From Pseudoalteromonas flavipulchra NCIMB 2033 = ATCC BAA-314 (lineage in GTDB: Bacteria; Pseudomonadota; Gammaproteobacteria; Enterobacterales; Alteromonadaceae), in the NCBI GenBank assembly GCA_000814665.1, contig JWIH01000024.1:248001-312000 (forward strand): 64,000 nucleotides of DNA, given 5' to 3'. Numbering within the stretch: position 1 is the first letter of the stretch; every line of letters begins with the position of its first letter. A program made the translations under genes and the position numbers. Positions 53,194 to 61,595 of the stretch are shown here, in pieces. The notes below the pieces were generated by a model. It ran no database searches, was not told the origin of the DNA, and was given only the letters and a program-made list of their open reading frames with translations.

Positions 53194-55959
53194 ATGAAAA
53201 GTGTTAAGGCAAAACTTATTTCTGCGGTAACTGCGGGTTTAGTGGTAATGCTCATCGGTGCGATGATTACTGTTTTGGTGATGAAACGCGTCGCGGAGCA
53301 GTATGACAGCATGATAGACAATGAATTGGCTGCTCGCGAGCAAATAAACATAGTGCTCGATGATTTCAAAACCCAAGTACAAGAGTGGAAAAATGTACTC
53401 ATTAGAGGAAGAGATCCTGCCCAGCTAAATAAATATTGGTCAAGATTTGAAACCAAAGAAGCTGAAGTACAAAAGCAACTCAGTTCAATTGTTTCAGCCT
53501 ATGCGTTACCAACCACCCTAGAAAATAAGTTGCGTGAATATCAAAAAGAACACCTCACCTTAGGACAAAAATATCGTGAAGCGGTGGAACTATTCAAAAG
53601 TTCAGGCTTTGATATTAGCCTTGCTGATGCTTCAGTAAGTGGAATAGACCGCCAAGCAAGTGTTTACTTACTTGAAATTAATAAGCAAATTAACGCGTTA
53701 GTAGATACGAGAACGAGTGAAATTGTCGCGACAAAAAACCAACTTATCTTTTTTAGTACCCTAGGACTCATCATTGTTGCGCTTGTGACTTTAGGATTAC
53801 TGACTTGGTATATGCAGCATTTAATCACTCGTCCAATCCGCCGTGCATCTGATGTGGCGAAGGCAATTGCGAGTGGTCGATTAGACAACAAAGTCGTTGT
53901 ACACAGTAACGATGAAATAGGTAACTTACTGACAAATTTACGGCAAATGCAAACTAGCTTACTTGATGCGACTCAAAAGCTAGAGCTACAAGCAAAAGAA
54001 AACTTACGGATCCGTTATGCGCTAAATAACGTGGCCGCGCCCGTGCTTTTATGTGATGACAGTAATCAAGTGCTCTACGTAAATGCACAATGTGATTCTT
54101 TATTTGATCGTTACCGCACTACGTTAAGTGTGCCGACTGAAGTCGTTAATCATCCAATTCCCGAAGCTTTACTTCACAGCTCTAAAGCACTGCACCAGGC
54201 TGCGGGTCAATTAGTACGTCAGCTAGAGTGGGAGTGGTGCGTAGGTGACATAATCATTGCAGTAACCGCCAACCCAGTTTCCGATCAAAATGGTAGGGTG
54301 TTAGGTACGGTATTTGAATTTAAGGATTTAAGCCAGACAAGACGTGCAGAACAACAGGTTGAACAGCTCATTAAGTCAGCTTCCGATGGCAAACTGAGTG
54401 AACGTATAAACCTTGAGGGATACGTTGGCTCTATGAAATTAATAGCCAGCGGACTTAACAAACTACTTGATGCTGTTGAGCAGCCCATTAGCCAAACAAA
54501 ACAATATCTTACTTCGCTTTCAAAAGGAGAAATTCCCGAGCAGATTAGCGGTGAGTTTAAGGGCGAATTTGCGCAAATACATATGGCCTTACAGCGCGCC
54601 ACCTCATCACTATCGTTACTTATTGAGGATACTTACAGTTTAGTTGCCGCCGCAGGAGAAGGGGAGCTCTCTACTCGCGCGGATGAAGCCAAACATCAGG
54701 GTGAATTTCGGAAAATCATTCGTGGCGTTAATGAAACGCTTGATGCGGTCTCTAAACCCGTAGCCCTTACTAGTGGATATCTAGAAAGTATCGCAAAAGG
54801 AGAATTACCCGCCTTAACGAATGATGGTTATAAAGGAGAGTTTGATAGCATCTATCAAAGCCTCTTTGCTTGTGTTGGTGCGATTAAATTGATGCTAACC
54901 GATGCCGAAAAGCTTGCTGAAGCGGCCAGCGAAGGAGACTTGCATCATAGAGCAGACGCTAGCAATCACCATGGTGCATATGCCTGCATAATTACAGCCA
55001 TGAATGAAACGCTGGACTCGATTGAAGCGCCACTTAAGGAGTGCATGAATGTGATGGATGGGCTGTCTCAGGGAAATTTAACTCGCCAAGTTGAAAAAAG
55101 TTATGCGGGTGATTTTGCGCTGCTGAAACAATCGGTAAATACCAGTGTTGGCAACTTAGCTAATATGATGCAAAAGCTACTCGCCATGGCGGAATCCATC
55201 ACGGTTTCGGTACAGCAGATCACCACAGGCATCGAAGAGTTAAGTGAACGATCCTCTTCTCAAGCTGCATCTATTGAAGAAACACGGGTATCAGTTGGTG
55301 AAATCACCGAAACCGTGCACTCAAACGCCAGTAATGCGCAATCTGCTAATCAGTTGGCTATAGAAGTTAACCAGCAAGCACAGCAAGGTGGAAAGGTGGT
55401 TGAGTCAACGATTGAGGCAATGACCGAAATTAGTAAGAGTGCTAAAGAAATACTTACCGTCATTGAGGTTATTGATTCTATTGCGTTTCAAACTAACTTA
55501 TTAGCGCTGAACGCCTCTGTTGAAGCTGCAAGAGCGGGAGAAAAAGGAAAAGGTTTTGCGGTCGTTGCCTCAGAAGTGAGAAATTTAGCGCTGCGCAGTG
55601 CAAGCGCCTCAAAAGACATTTCTGAGTTGTTGGGAAGCAGTAACATCAAAGTGAAGCAAGGATCTAAGCTGGCGTCAGAATCCGGTGAGACGTTAAAAAC
55701 CATCGTGGAAAGTGTGTATGGACTTGCATCGCAAGTGCAAACTATCGCTGAGGCCTGCAATACGCAATCAAGTGGTATTGAGCAAATTAATCTAGCGATT
55801 AAACAAATTGATGGTATCACGCAACAAAACAATACTTTGGTAGAGATGACGAATGCATCGGGGCTGTCATTGTTGAGTAAAGCCAATGAATTAAGAGAGA
55901 TGGTTGAGCAATTTGATATCGGCAAGACTAAAGCGGAGTTGATGAAAGTGGTGAGCTAA
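53194..55959 (+). CDS. methyl-accepting chemotaxis protein with PAS and poly-HAMP array
   Basis: The 921-residue receptor has TM1 (about residues 9-31), a helical periplasmic domain (32-187), TM2 (188-211) and a HAMP domain (RPIRRASDVAKAIASGRLDNK). A PAS domain follows (about 275-385), then a run of HAMP-like units each with a G-x-L/EGEL step (SDGKLSERI, GEGELSTRA, AKGELPAL, SEGDLHHRAD, SQGNLTRQV). The last 270 residues are the MCP signalling domain with the tip QTNLLALNASVEAARAGEKGKG. It signals through CheW/CheA at the membrane. The ligand is unknown. Confidence 0.93.
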   Translation: MKSVKAKLISAVTAGLVVMLIGAMITVLVMKRVAEQYDSMIDNELAAREQINIVLDDFKTQVQEWKNVLIRGRDPAQLNKYWSRFETKEAEVQKQLSSIVSAYALPTTLENKLREYQKEHLTLGQKYREAVELFKSSGFDISLADASVSGIDRQASVYLLEINKQINALVDTRTSEIVATKNQLIFFSTLGLIIVALVTLGLLTWYMQHLITRPIRRASDVAKAIASGRLDNKVVVHSNDEIGNLLTNLRQMQTSLLDATQKLELQAKENLRIRYALNNVAAPVLLCDDSNQVLYVNAQCDSLFDRYRTTLSVPTEVVNHPIPEALLHSSKALHQAAGQLVRQLEWEWCVGDIIIAVTANPVSDQNGRVLGTVFEFKDLSQTRRAEQQVEQLIKSASDGKLSERINLEGYVGSMKLIASGLNKLLDAVEQPISQTKQYLTSLSKGEIPEQISGEFKGEFAQIHMALQRATSSLSLLIEDTYSLVAAAGEGELSTRADEAKHQGEFRKIIRGVNETLDAVSKPVALTSGYLESIAKGELPALTNDGYKGEFDSIYQSLFACVGAIKLMLTDAEKLAEAASEGDLHHRADASNHHGAYACIITAMNETLDSIEAPLKECMNVMDGLSQGNLTRQVEKSYAGDFALLKQSVNTSVGNLANMMQKLLAMAESITVSVQQITTGIEELSERSSSQAASIEETRVSVGEITETVHSNASNAQSANQLAIEVNQQAQQGGKVVESTIEAMTEISKSAKEILTVIEVIDSIAFQTNLLALNASVEAARAGEKGKGFAVVASEVRNLALRSASASKDISELLGSSNIKVKQGSKLASESGETLKTIVESVYGLASQVQTIAEACNTQSSGIEQINLAIKQIDGITQQNNTLVEMTNASGLSLLSKANELREMVEQFDIGKTKAELMKVVS

Positions 55960-56083
55960 AGATCAGCAAAATCTAGCACATACGGTTGCTAATTTTATTG
56001 TTTTTAGGAACATCACGTGACATGATTGGATAAACTTGGTGGCTTTTTAGCCGCTAACAATGTTTAGGGATGAGGCATAAACC

Positions 56084-56566
56084 ATGGTTACACCAATCAT
56101 TATTATACTGTTACTTTGCAGCCCGTTATTACTCGGTATTATCTATTCAAAGGTAAGAGGCGTACAGGTAGAGACAGCAACGCTTGCCTGTTGGGGTCTC
56201 GGTATCGCATTTATGTTCTTTTTTATTGGCCATATCGTAAAAGCACAGGGAATGGTAGAAATGTTACCTAGTTGGGTGCCGTATAGGCTTCCTTTGGTGT
56301 ATTTCACTGGTGTCATCGAACTCGTCGTAGCGATTCTGTTATTTATACCTAAATATCAATTATCTACAGCAAAAGCGGCTATTGCCATTTTTATCCTGTT
56401 TTTTCCCGCAAATGTGTATGCCGCGCTCAACAGCGTTGGCTTGGGAGGACATCAGTGGGGACCAGTTTATTTGCTAATTAGAGCACCACTGCAAATCATA
56501 TTGATTGCTTGGGCATATTTTATGTGTGTAAAACCGCTATCAATGCCTGTGGCTGAAATTAAATAA
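56084..56566 (+). CDS. DoxX-like small membrane protein
   Basis: The 160-residue protein has four to five spans, starting IIIILLLCSPLLLGIIY and including GLGIAFMFFFIGHI, LVYFTGVIELVVAILLFIP, and NVYAALNSVGLGGHQWGPVYLLIRAPLQIILIAWAYF. The pattern (F-x-G-H-x-x-K, then E-L and the RAPLQ helix) resembles DoxX-like proteins. It is an inner-membrane protein of uncertain role (redox or lipid handling is suggested for the family). It lies alone between the chemoreceptor and a convergent hydrolase. Confidence 0.7.
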   Translation: MVTPIIIILLLCSPLLLGIIYSKVRGVQVETATLACWGLGIAFMFFFIGHIVKAQGMVEMLPSWVPYRLPLVYFTGVIELVVAILLFIPKYQLSTAKAAIAIFILFFPANVYAALNSVGLGGHQWGPVYLLIRAPLQIILIAWAYFMCVKPLSMPVAEIK

Positions 56567-56597
56567 AGCTCAGCTCAAATAGAACATATAAACAGAA

Positions 56598-56624
56598 AGA
56601 GGAGTGAGATTTCCTCACTTCTCT
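56598..56624. terminator. hairpin between the DoxX-like and hydrolase genes
   Basis: AGAGGAGTGAG (56598-56608) pairs with CTCACTTCTCT (56614-56624) with one mismatch around a five-base loop. It lies between convergent genes; no long T-run. Confidence 0.5.
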
Positions 56625-56639
56625 CTCTGCGTTTTGCGA

Positions 56640-57386
56640 CTATTGGCCTTTTACTTTCTCATTCTCTAGGCAAGGTTTACCAGCTAAATGAGCCGCCAAA
56701 ATTTGTGCTATTTTGTCTGTTAGCCAGCTCGGACCTTCGTCAGTCATGTCGTTGTGTTTTGCATTCGCTATCGTGACAACACAATCCTGATATTTTTGCT
56801 TTTCAGCAATATTTGGTAACACTCCTTTGTCTGCTGGAAAGTCACTTGCTCGTATCGACAATACCTTTACATCAAGGCTTCTCGGTAATGGCACTCTGCG
56901 ATGGTCTAGCGTAATGATTTGGCTTACAAATTTAGCGCCGTGATTGATTAACCATGCTGAAATGTCACCGCCATTAGAATGGCCAATTAAGAGGATATGC
57001 TCAAAGTCAAAGGTGGTGAACTTCAGCTTAAAGTAATCGTGAATAAACATTAGCGTATCAGCGCCACGCTGCCAGTTTTCTGCGCGTGTTTCGTATAAGT
57101 TCCCTTCGACGGAAAGAGGAGGGTCAGTTGCAAGCTCATGGCCTACAGTAATAACCAAATATCCTGCTTGGTTTAGCGTCTTGACCAAGAATTGATAGTC
57201 GGTATGTGAGACACCATAGCCGGCGCTTAGCAGAGCAACGGGACAAAGCGCTGCAGTTGAGCAGTTATCGGTATTGGATGGTTGATGAATTTCTACAGGA
57301 ATTGCTCTATCACGAGCGGGATCAATCACGGTTTCAGCGGCCAAGGTGAATGGCAGACATAGCAATAATAAAAATGAACGTAACAT
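56640..57386 (-). CDS. exported alpha/beta hydrolase
   Basis: The 248-residue precursor has a signal peptide (MLRSFLLLLCLPFTLAAE). The hydrolase core shows LLSAGYGVSHTDYQFLVKTL and the nucleophile elbow GHSNGGD (ILLIGHSNGGDISAW, about residue 137), with a candidate catalytic His in KHNDMTDEGPSW. It resembles platelet-activating-factor acetylhydrolase/dienelactone-hydrolase-like secreted esterases. It lies 63 bases from the M1 aminopeptidase gene on the same strand, so cotranscription is possible. The substrate is unknown. Confidence 0.82.
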   Translation of the reverse strand: MLRSFLLLLCLPFTLAAETVIDPARDRAIPVEIHQPSNTDNCSTAALCPVALLSAGYGVSHTDYQFLVKTLNQAGYLVITVGHELATDPPLSVEGNLYETRAENWQRGADTLMFIHDYFKLKFTTFDFEHILLIGHSNGGDISAWLINHGAKFVSQIITLDHRRVPLPRSLDVKVLSIRASDFPADKGVLPNIAEKQKYQDCVVTIANAKHNDMTDEGPSWLTDKIAQILAAHLAGKPCLENEKVKGQ

Positions 57387-57449
57387 ATTTATCCTAAAAA
57401 ATAGTGGCGCTCAGCAAAAGCCAAAAGCGCCACAACTGGTTGGAGTCTT

Positions 57450-60038
57450 TTACAAGTTATTCAAAAATTGGTTAACTGATACTAGCTCTCTTTGCTTTTG
57501 CATAATGCAGGTATTTGTTGCCAATTCCAGTTGTTTAAGTGATTTACTTAAGCCTTCTATCTCGTTTTGCATTGGTCCAAAAAACTGCTGCGCCTGTTTT
57601 AGCGCATCTGCGTCACAGTACGAAAAAAGGTAAAAAGGTAGCTGTGACTTGGCAAAAGGAGGGAAGCGTTCCTTTAAGCGCTCAAAGTGCTGATAAAACC
57701 ACTTTTGATAAAGCGCTTTTCGCTCATCGCTTTTACCATTCCCGCTTAATATGTAATTAAAGTCTGAGGCTGTTACATGTTCGCTTAGGGCATAATCTAG
57801 TACTTGTTGTTGCAATTCTTGAGGACCAAAATACCCCATGGCAAGCAATAGGTTAGTACGCTGAGTTGGGTTATTAGTAGTTTCAAATACCTTTTTGTAC
57901 GACTTCAACAGCTCAGCATCACCGTAATAAGCGGCAATTTGCAGGAAACTTCTCGCCAAGTAGGGGTCAACTTTATCAGGTGACGTTAAATATAAACTCG
58001 CTTGTTTTTTGGCATGCGTAATAATGGTTTGATGCTTGGTCTCGAAAGCCAGTGCTCTAACCAATGCTGCACGTATTTCCGATGTGGCAGCTGGTTCATT
58101 TGCATTTGCCTTAAGTCCATATCGAGAAAATGCAGGCTCAACATAAGTGGTATAAAGTTTCTTCCAAAGTAACTTATTTGAATCGTCTTCATACTGTTTA
58201 TGTTGTGATAGTAATTGAGTAAGAGCGGCCTTTGCTACTTTGGGATGAGTGTCGTTAATAAACTCACTGAGTGTTAACATCAACGCATTGGCATTTATTT
58301 TTCCAGACTCCATCAGCGCGTCAACATTGCTTAGTAAGTCTAATCTCTCCCGCTCGTTTAGCTTGTTTGGGGCATGTGATATTAGGCTTGCGAGTTGAGA
58401 CTCAGAAAGATCCCAGCGGTAATAACCTGTCGCATTGTCGTTTGGTAAGATCCACTCAGGCTCAAAGTCTAATTTAATCTGTTGTGTCTTGGAGTCTAGA
58501 AGTATTGTCTTAGTGGCCGTTTTGTCACCTTTACCATAGCGCAATGTTATGGGGATATGCCAAGTTTGTGCTGCCGCTTCTTGCCCTTTTATTACAAAAC
58601 GTTGTTGGGATAAGGTGGCATTCTGACCATCTAACTTAATCGTCAAAAGTGGAAATGAAGCTTGTGATACAAATGAGTTTAGCACTGTCGCAACATCTTT
58701 ATTAGACACTTTACCCAGCTCATTCCAAAGATCTTTGGCTTCTGCATTTTTATAAGCAAATTTACGGATATAATTGCGCATGCCTTGCTTGAATACGGCT
58801 TCCCCAAGCCACTGCTCAACCATGTAAAGTACCGCGCTACCTTTGCTGTACGCAAGTCCCAAGCCGTCTGTTACATCAGACTCTGTAATAACCGGTTTGC
58901 GGATCGGTGAGGTAGTTGCTTGAGCGTCATAGGGCATGGCACTGTGTTGAGATAAGGATAAATTTGTCTCTAGCTCAGGAAACAACTGTAATGTGATCTT
59001 TGCAGCCATCCAAGTGGCAAATGCTTCGTTTAACCAAAGATCATTCCACCATTTCATCGTAACTAGATTACCATACCATTGGTGTGCGAGCTCATGAGCA
59101 ATAACGTTCACATGCGAAGTTTGCGCTTGTCTTGTCGACGTTGCTGGATCGATAAGTAATATATCTTCTCGGTAAGTCACAAGGCCTGCATTCTCCATTG
59201 CTCCGAACGGAAATTCAGGGACTGCGACTTGGTCTAGTTTTTTATAGACATAGGGTAAGTCAAAATAGTCTTCAAGTGCTTTGAGTATCTTTGGCGTGTT
59301 TTCGATGGAATAAGCGGCAAGATTTGATTTCTTTTGTGGGGTAATAATGTTACCTGGAACCGACATCCCTTTAACATCAAGTACTTCGAATGGGCCAACG
59401 GACAAGGCAACTAAATAAGAAGGAAGGGGCGGCGTCTTGTCGAAGTAGTGGGTGGCCATGCCATTTGACTTTTTGGTCTCTAAAACAGGCGTGTTGGCGA
59501 ATACTTTTTGATCGTCAGGGGCGGTAATAGTGAGTTGAAATGGAATTTTATACTCAGGTTCATCAAACGTTGGTATTGCTCTTCTTGCATCACTCATCTG
59601 AAACTGAGTAAATAAGTAAGGCACGCCATTGTCTATGGTTTTATAGAGACCGACGCTATTGCGATTGTAAGGGGCGGTATAGTCAATAGTAAGCGTGTAG
59701 CGACCCGGTTGCAGTGTTTTTTCACAACTTAGTCTCACTTTACCGGTTTCGAGCATTTTGTCTCTGAGCTCACACGACGCTTTTCCGACTAACTCAGCAG
59801 CGTTGATCGCATAGTCTAATCCGTTGAGCTCAATAAATTGGGTGGCTTTGAGCACCTCAAGTTTTATAGTCGTGTGTCCTGAAAAACGCTCCTTAGATGG
59901 ATCTAAGTTAAATGTGACTGCTTGCTCTATCGGTTTAGCTACGGTGGCTAGACGATGAAGTTCAGCATTAGATTGGGCATCAACAGAAGCGCTAGTAGCT
60001 AGTAAAATAGCACTGCATATCAGAGATTTAGATAGCAT
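57450..60038 (-). CDS. secreted M1-family aminopeptidase
   Basis: The 862-residue precursor has a signal peptide (MLSKSLICSAILLATSASVDAQ). The M1 metallopeptidase core contains the GAMEN substrate motif (FPFGAMENAGLVTY), H315-E316-x-x-H319 (VIAHELAHQWYGN) and E338 in LWLNEAFATWM, the three zinc ligands and general base. A long C-terminal helical ERAP1-like half follows (about 520-862). It removes N-terminal residues from peptides, probably in the periplasm or outside the cell. It follows the hydrolase gene on the same strand. Confidence 0.95.
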   Translation of the reverse strand: MLSKSLICSAILLATSASVDAQSNAELHRLATVAKPIEQAVTFNLDPSKERFSGHTTIKLEVLKATQFIELNGLDYAINAAELVGKASCELRDKMLETGKVRLSCEKTLQPGRYTLTIDYTAPYNRNSVGLYKTIDNGVPYLFTQFQMSDARRAIPTFDEPEYKIPFQLTITAPDDQKVFANTPVLETKKSNGMATHYFDKTPPLPSYLVALSVGPFEVLDVKGMSVPGNIITPQKKSNLAAYSIENTPKILKALEDYFDLPYVYKKLDQVAVPEFPFGAMENAGLVTYREDILLIDPATSTRQAQTSHVNVIAHELAHQWYGNLVTMKWWNDLWLNEAFATWMAAKITLQLFPELETNLSLSQHSAMPYDAQATTSPIRKPVITESDVTDGLGLAYSKGSAVLYMVEQWLGEAVFKQGMRNYIRKFAYKNAEAKDLWNELGKVSNKDVATVLNSFVSQASFPLLTIKLDGQNATLSQQRFVIKGQEAAAQTWHIPITLRYGKGDKTATKTILLDSKTQQIKLDFEPEWILPNDNATGYYRWDLSESQLASLISHAPNKLNERERLDLLSNVDALMESGKINANALMLTLSEFINDTHPKVAKAALTQLLSQHKQYEDDSNKLLWKKLYTTYVEPAFSRYGLKANANEPAATSEIRAALVRALAFETKHQTIITHAKKQASLYLTSPDKVDPYLARSFLQIAAYYGDAELLKSYKKVFETTNNPTQRTNLLLAMGYFGPQELQQQVLDYALSEHVTASDFNYILSGNGKSDERKALYQKWFYQHFERLKERFPPFAKSQLPFYLFSYCDADALKQAQQFFGPMQNEIEGLSKSLKQLELATNTCIMQKQRELVSVNQFLNNL

Positions 60039-60524
60039 AAAAATCCTTTATCCATATTTGTTATTGTTGTAATCAATGTGCTGTATGTTGTCACTAGGTG
60101 TGAACAACACATAATGAGCGCGATGTTCCATTTACTTTAACAAAACTTGTTGCAAAAAGAGTGTGGATAAAGGTTTGCTATCCGATCAATATTTTAAATA
60201 CTAAGTAATATCAATAAATTGTAGCGGTGGGCTAGTCGACTTTTTGTGTAACAAAAATTGTAACAGGCTCCACCGTACTTAATTATGTTCCCACATATTG
60301 AAACTACTTATGTTTCACTGTGTGTTCTAACTTCAGATAGGCTCCGATTATATTTAACCAGTGTAATAACCGTGACTTTGGCTTTGGTTTGCAATAATTC
60401 ATTGTTGCTCCTGTCGTAGTAGTGAGTAACCTGAGTTCAGGTTAAGTAATTTATGACAGTATCTTGGGTCAAAATATGGCAGGATACCAACGATAGTTAA
60501 TTACAATTAATATAAGTTGAGCTT
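60039..60524. other. divergent promoter region between the M1 aminopeptidase and LysR genes
   Basis: These 486 bases lie between divergent genes and are AT-rich. No coding frame was recognised. The one clear element is the inverted repeat at 60427-60444 near the LysR start; a CGGTGG/CCACCG pair near 60225-60275 is too short and far apart to call. Confidence 0.5.
60427..60444. promoter_or_regulatory. inverted repeat upstream of the LysR gene
   Basis: TAACCTGA-GT-TCAGGTTA has perfect 8-bp arms with a two-base spacer, 81 bases before the LysR start. It is a candidate operator, possibly autoregulatory. Confidence 0.45.
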
Positions 60525-61427
60525 ATGGATAAGAGGTTAAGGCACTTAAGTGCACTACGCTGTTTTGAGAGTGCTGCTCGGCTCCAAAGTTACACTCAAG
60601 CTGCGCTCGAATTGAACATTACGCAAGCGGCAGTAAGTCAACAAATGCGGCAACTGGAAACTGCACTTGCAGTTAAGCTTTTTGTAAGAAAAGGCCGCAA
60701 TATGCACTTAACTGAAGCCGGCGAAGTGTTGTTAATGTCTACTCAAAGTGCGTTTAAGCGCATTATTGGGGGATTAAATCAAATTCAAACGCAAGAATTG
60801 GCTGGTAGCTTGACCATAACGTCAACCCAGTCTTTTTGCTCTTTATGGCTAATGCCTAACTTATCTTCGTTTTACGAGTCTCATGACGACATCCAAATTC
60901 GTGTGCTTGGCTCTAATCGCTTTGAAGATATTCGTTTAAATCATATTGATATCGCGATCCGGTTTTCTACTAAGAAAGAGTTAGCGTGTCCCGCCGGACT
61001 TGAGCAGTTATATCTTGGGGAAGATAGTAACTACCCTGTTTGTTCACCAAGCTACAAAGAAGCGCTGCAAATTAAGTCTCCGAGTGATTTAGCAAGATGC
61101 AACCTTATTCACCACGACGATGACAAAGTAAGCTGGGAGCAGTGGTTTGAGTCTCAGGGGATATGCGGTTCAAGTATTTGTGCCAAAGGCCCACACACTC
61201 GAGTCTCTTCTAATGACATGGCATTGAGTGCGGCGCTTAAAGGCCAAGGTGTTGCAATCGTCTCCAAAGAGCTATTTTTAGACTTTCAACAAGCTGGACT
61301 TATTGTGCAGCTTTTTGATATTCCTCACCCTGTGGTATGGCAACGCTATGTGTTATTCGATCCCTATTCACCAAAAAGAGCTCGGATCCAAGTATTTATT
61401 GATTGGCTTATTAACCACTTGCCATAA
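60525..61427 (+). CDS. LysR-family transcriptional regulator (GcvA-like)
   Basis: The 300-residue protein starts with a LysR winged helix (residues 1-60: LRHLSALRCFESAARLQSYTQAALELNITQAAVSQQMRQLE; the turn is LNITQAAVSQQ) followed by the linker and a periplasmic-binding-like co-inducer domain (about 95-300). It resembles GcvA-type regulators. It precedes the PhoD-like phosphatase on the same strand by 168 bases, with its own hairpin between, so its target may be that gene or the divergent aminopeptidase; neither is proven. Confidence 0.9.
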   Translation: MDKRLRHLSALRCFESAARLQSYTQAALELNITQAAVSQQMRQLETALAVKLFVRKGRNMHLTEAGEVLLMSTQSAFKRIIGGLNQIQTQELAGSLTITSTQSFCSLWLMPNLSSFYESHDDIQIRVLGSNRFEDIRLNHIDIAIRFSTKKELACPAGLEQLYLGEDSNYPVCSPSYKEALQIKSPSDLARCNLIHHDDDKVSWEQWFESQGICGSSICAKGPHTRVSSNDMALSAALKGQGVAIVSKELFLDFQQAGLIVQLFDIPHPVVWQRYVLFDPYSPKRARIQVFIDWLINHLP

Positions 61428-61437
61428 GGCCTAGTTA

Positions 61438-61456
61438 TGGCTCATTAATTGAGCCA
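61438..61456 (+). terminator. hairpin after the LysR gene
   Basis: TGGCTCA (61438-61444) pairs with TGAGCCA (61450-61456) around a five-base loop, followed by CTTTCGTATTATTT. It is a modest terminator. Confidence 0.5.
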
Positions 61457-61595
61457 CTTTCGTATTATTTCATGAATGCGGAAGTAAATGTGAACTTGAA
61501 ATAAATATTAAACTAAAATTTAACATTGCCGAATTAGACTCCGTTCCCGCAAGGAAAACTAGCAAGGATGCCAACATTCAAATACCGAGGAAACG

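Noticed and set aside
54285..55925. Minus-strand open frames inside the chemoreceptor gene
   Set aside because: They are antisense shadows rich in Ser and Cys, created by the regular helical coding pattern on the plus strand.
56084..56566. DoxX-like gene as a BufD partner of the MNIO operon
   Set aside because: DoxX-type proteins accompany bufferin clusters, but this one lies more than 41 kb away from the DUF692 gene in an unrelated context.
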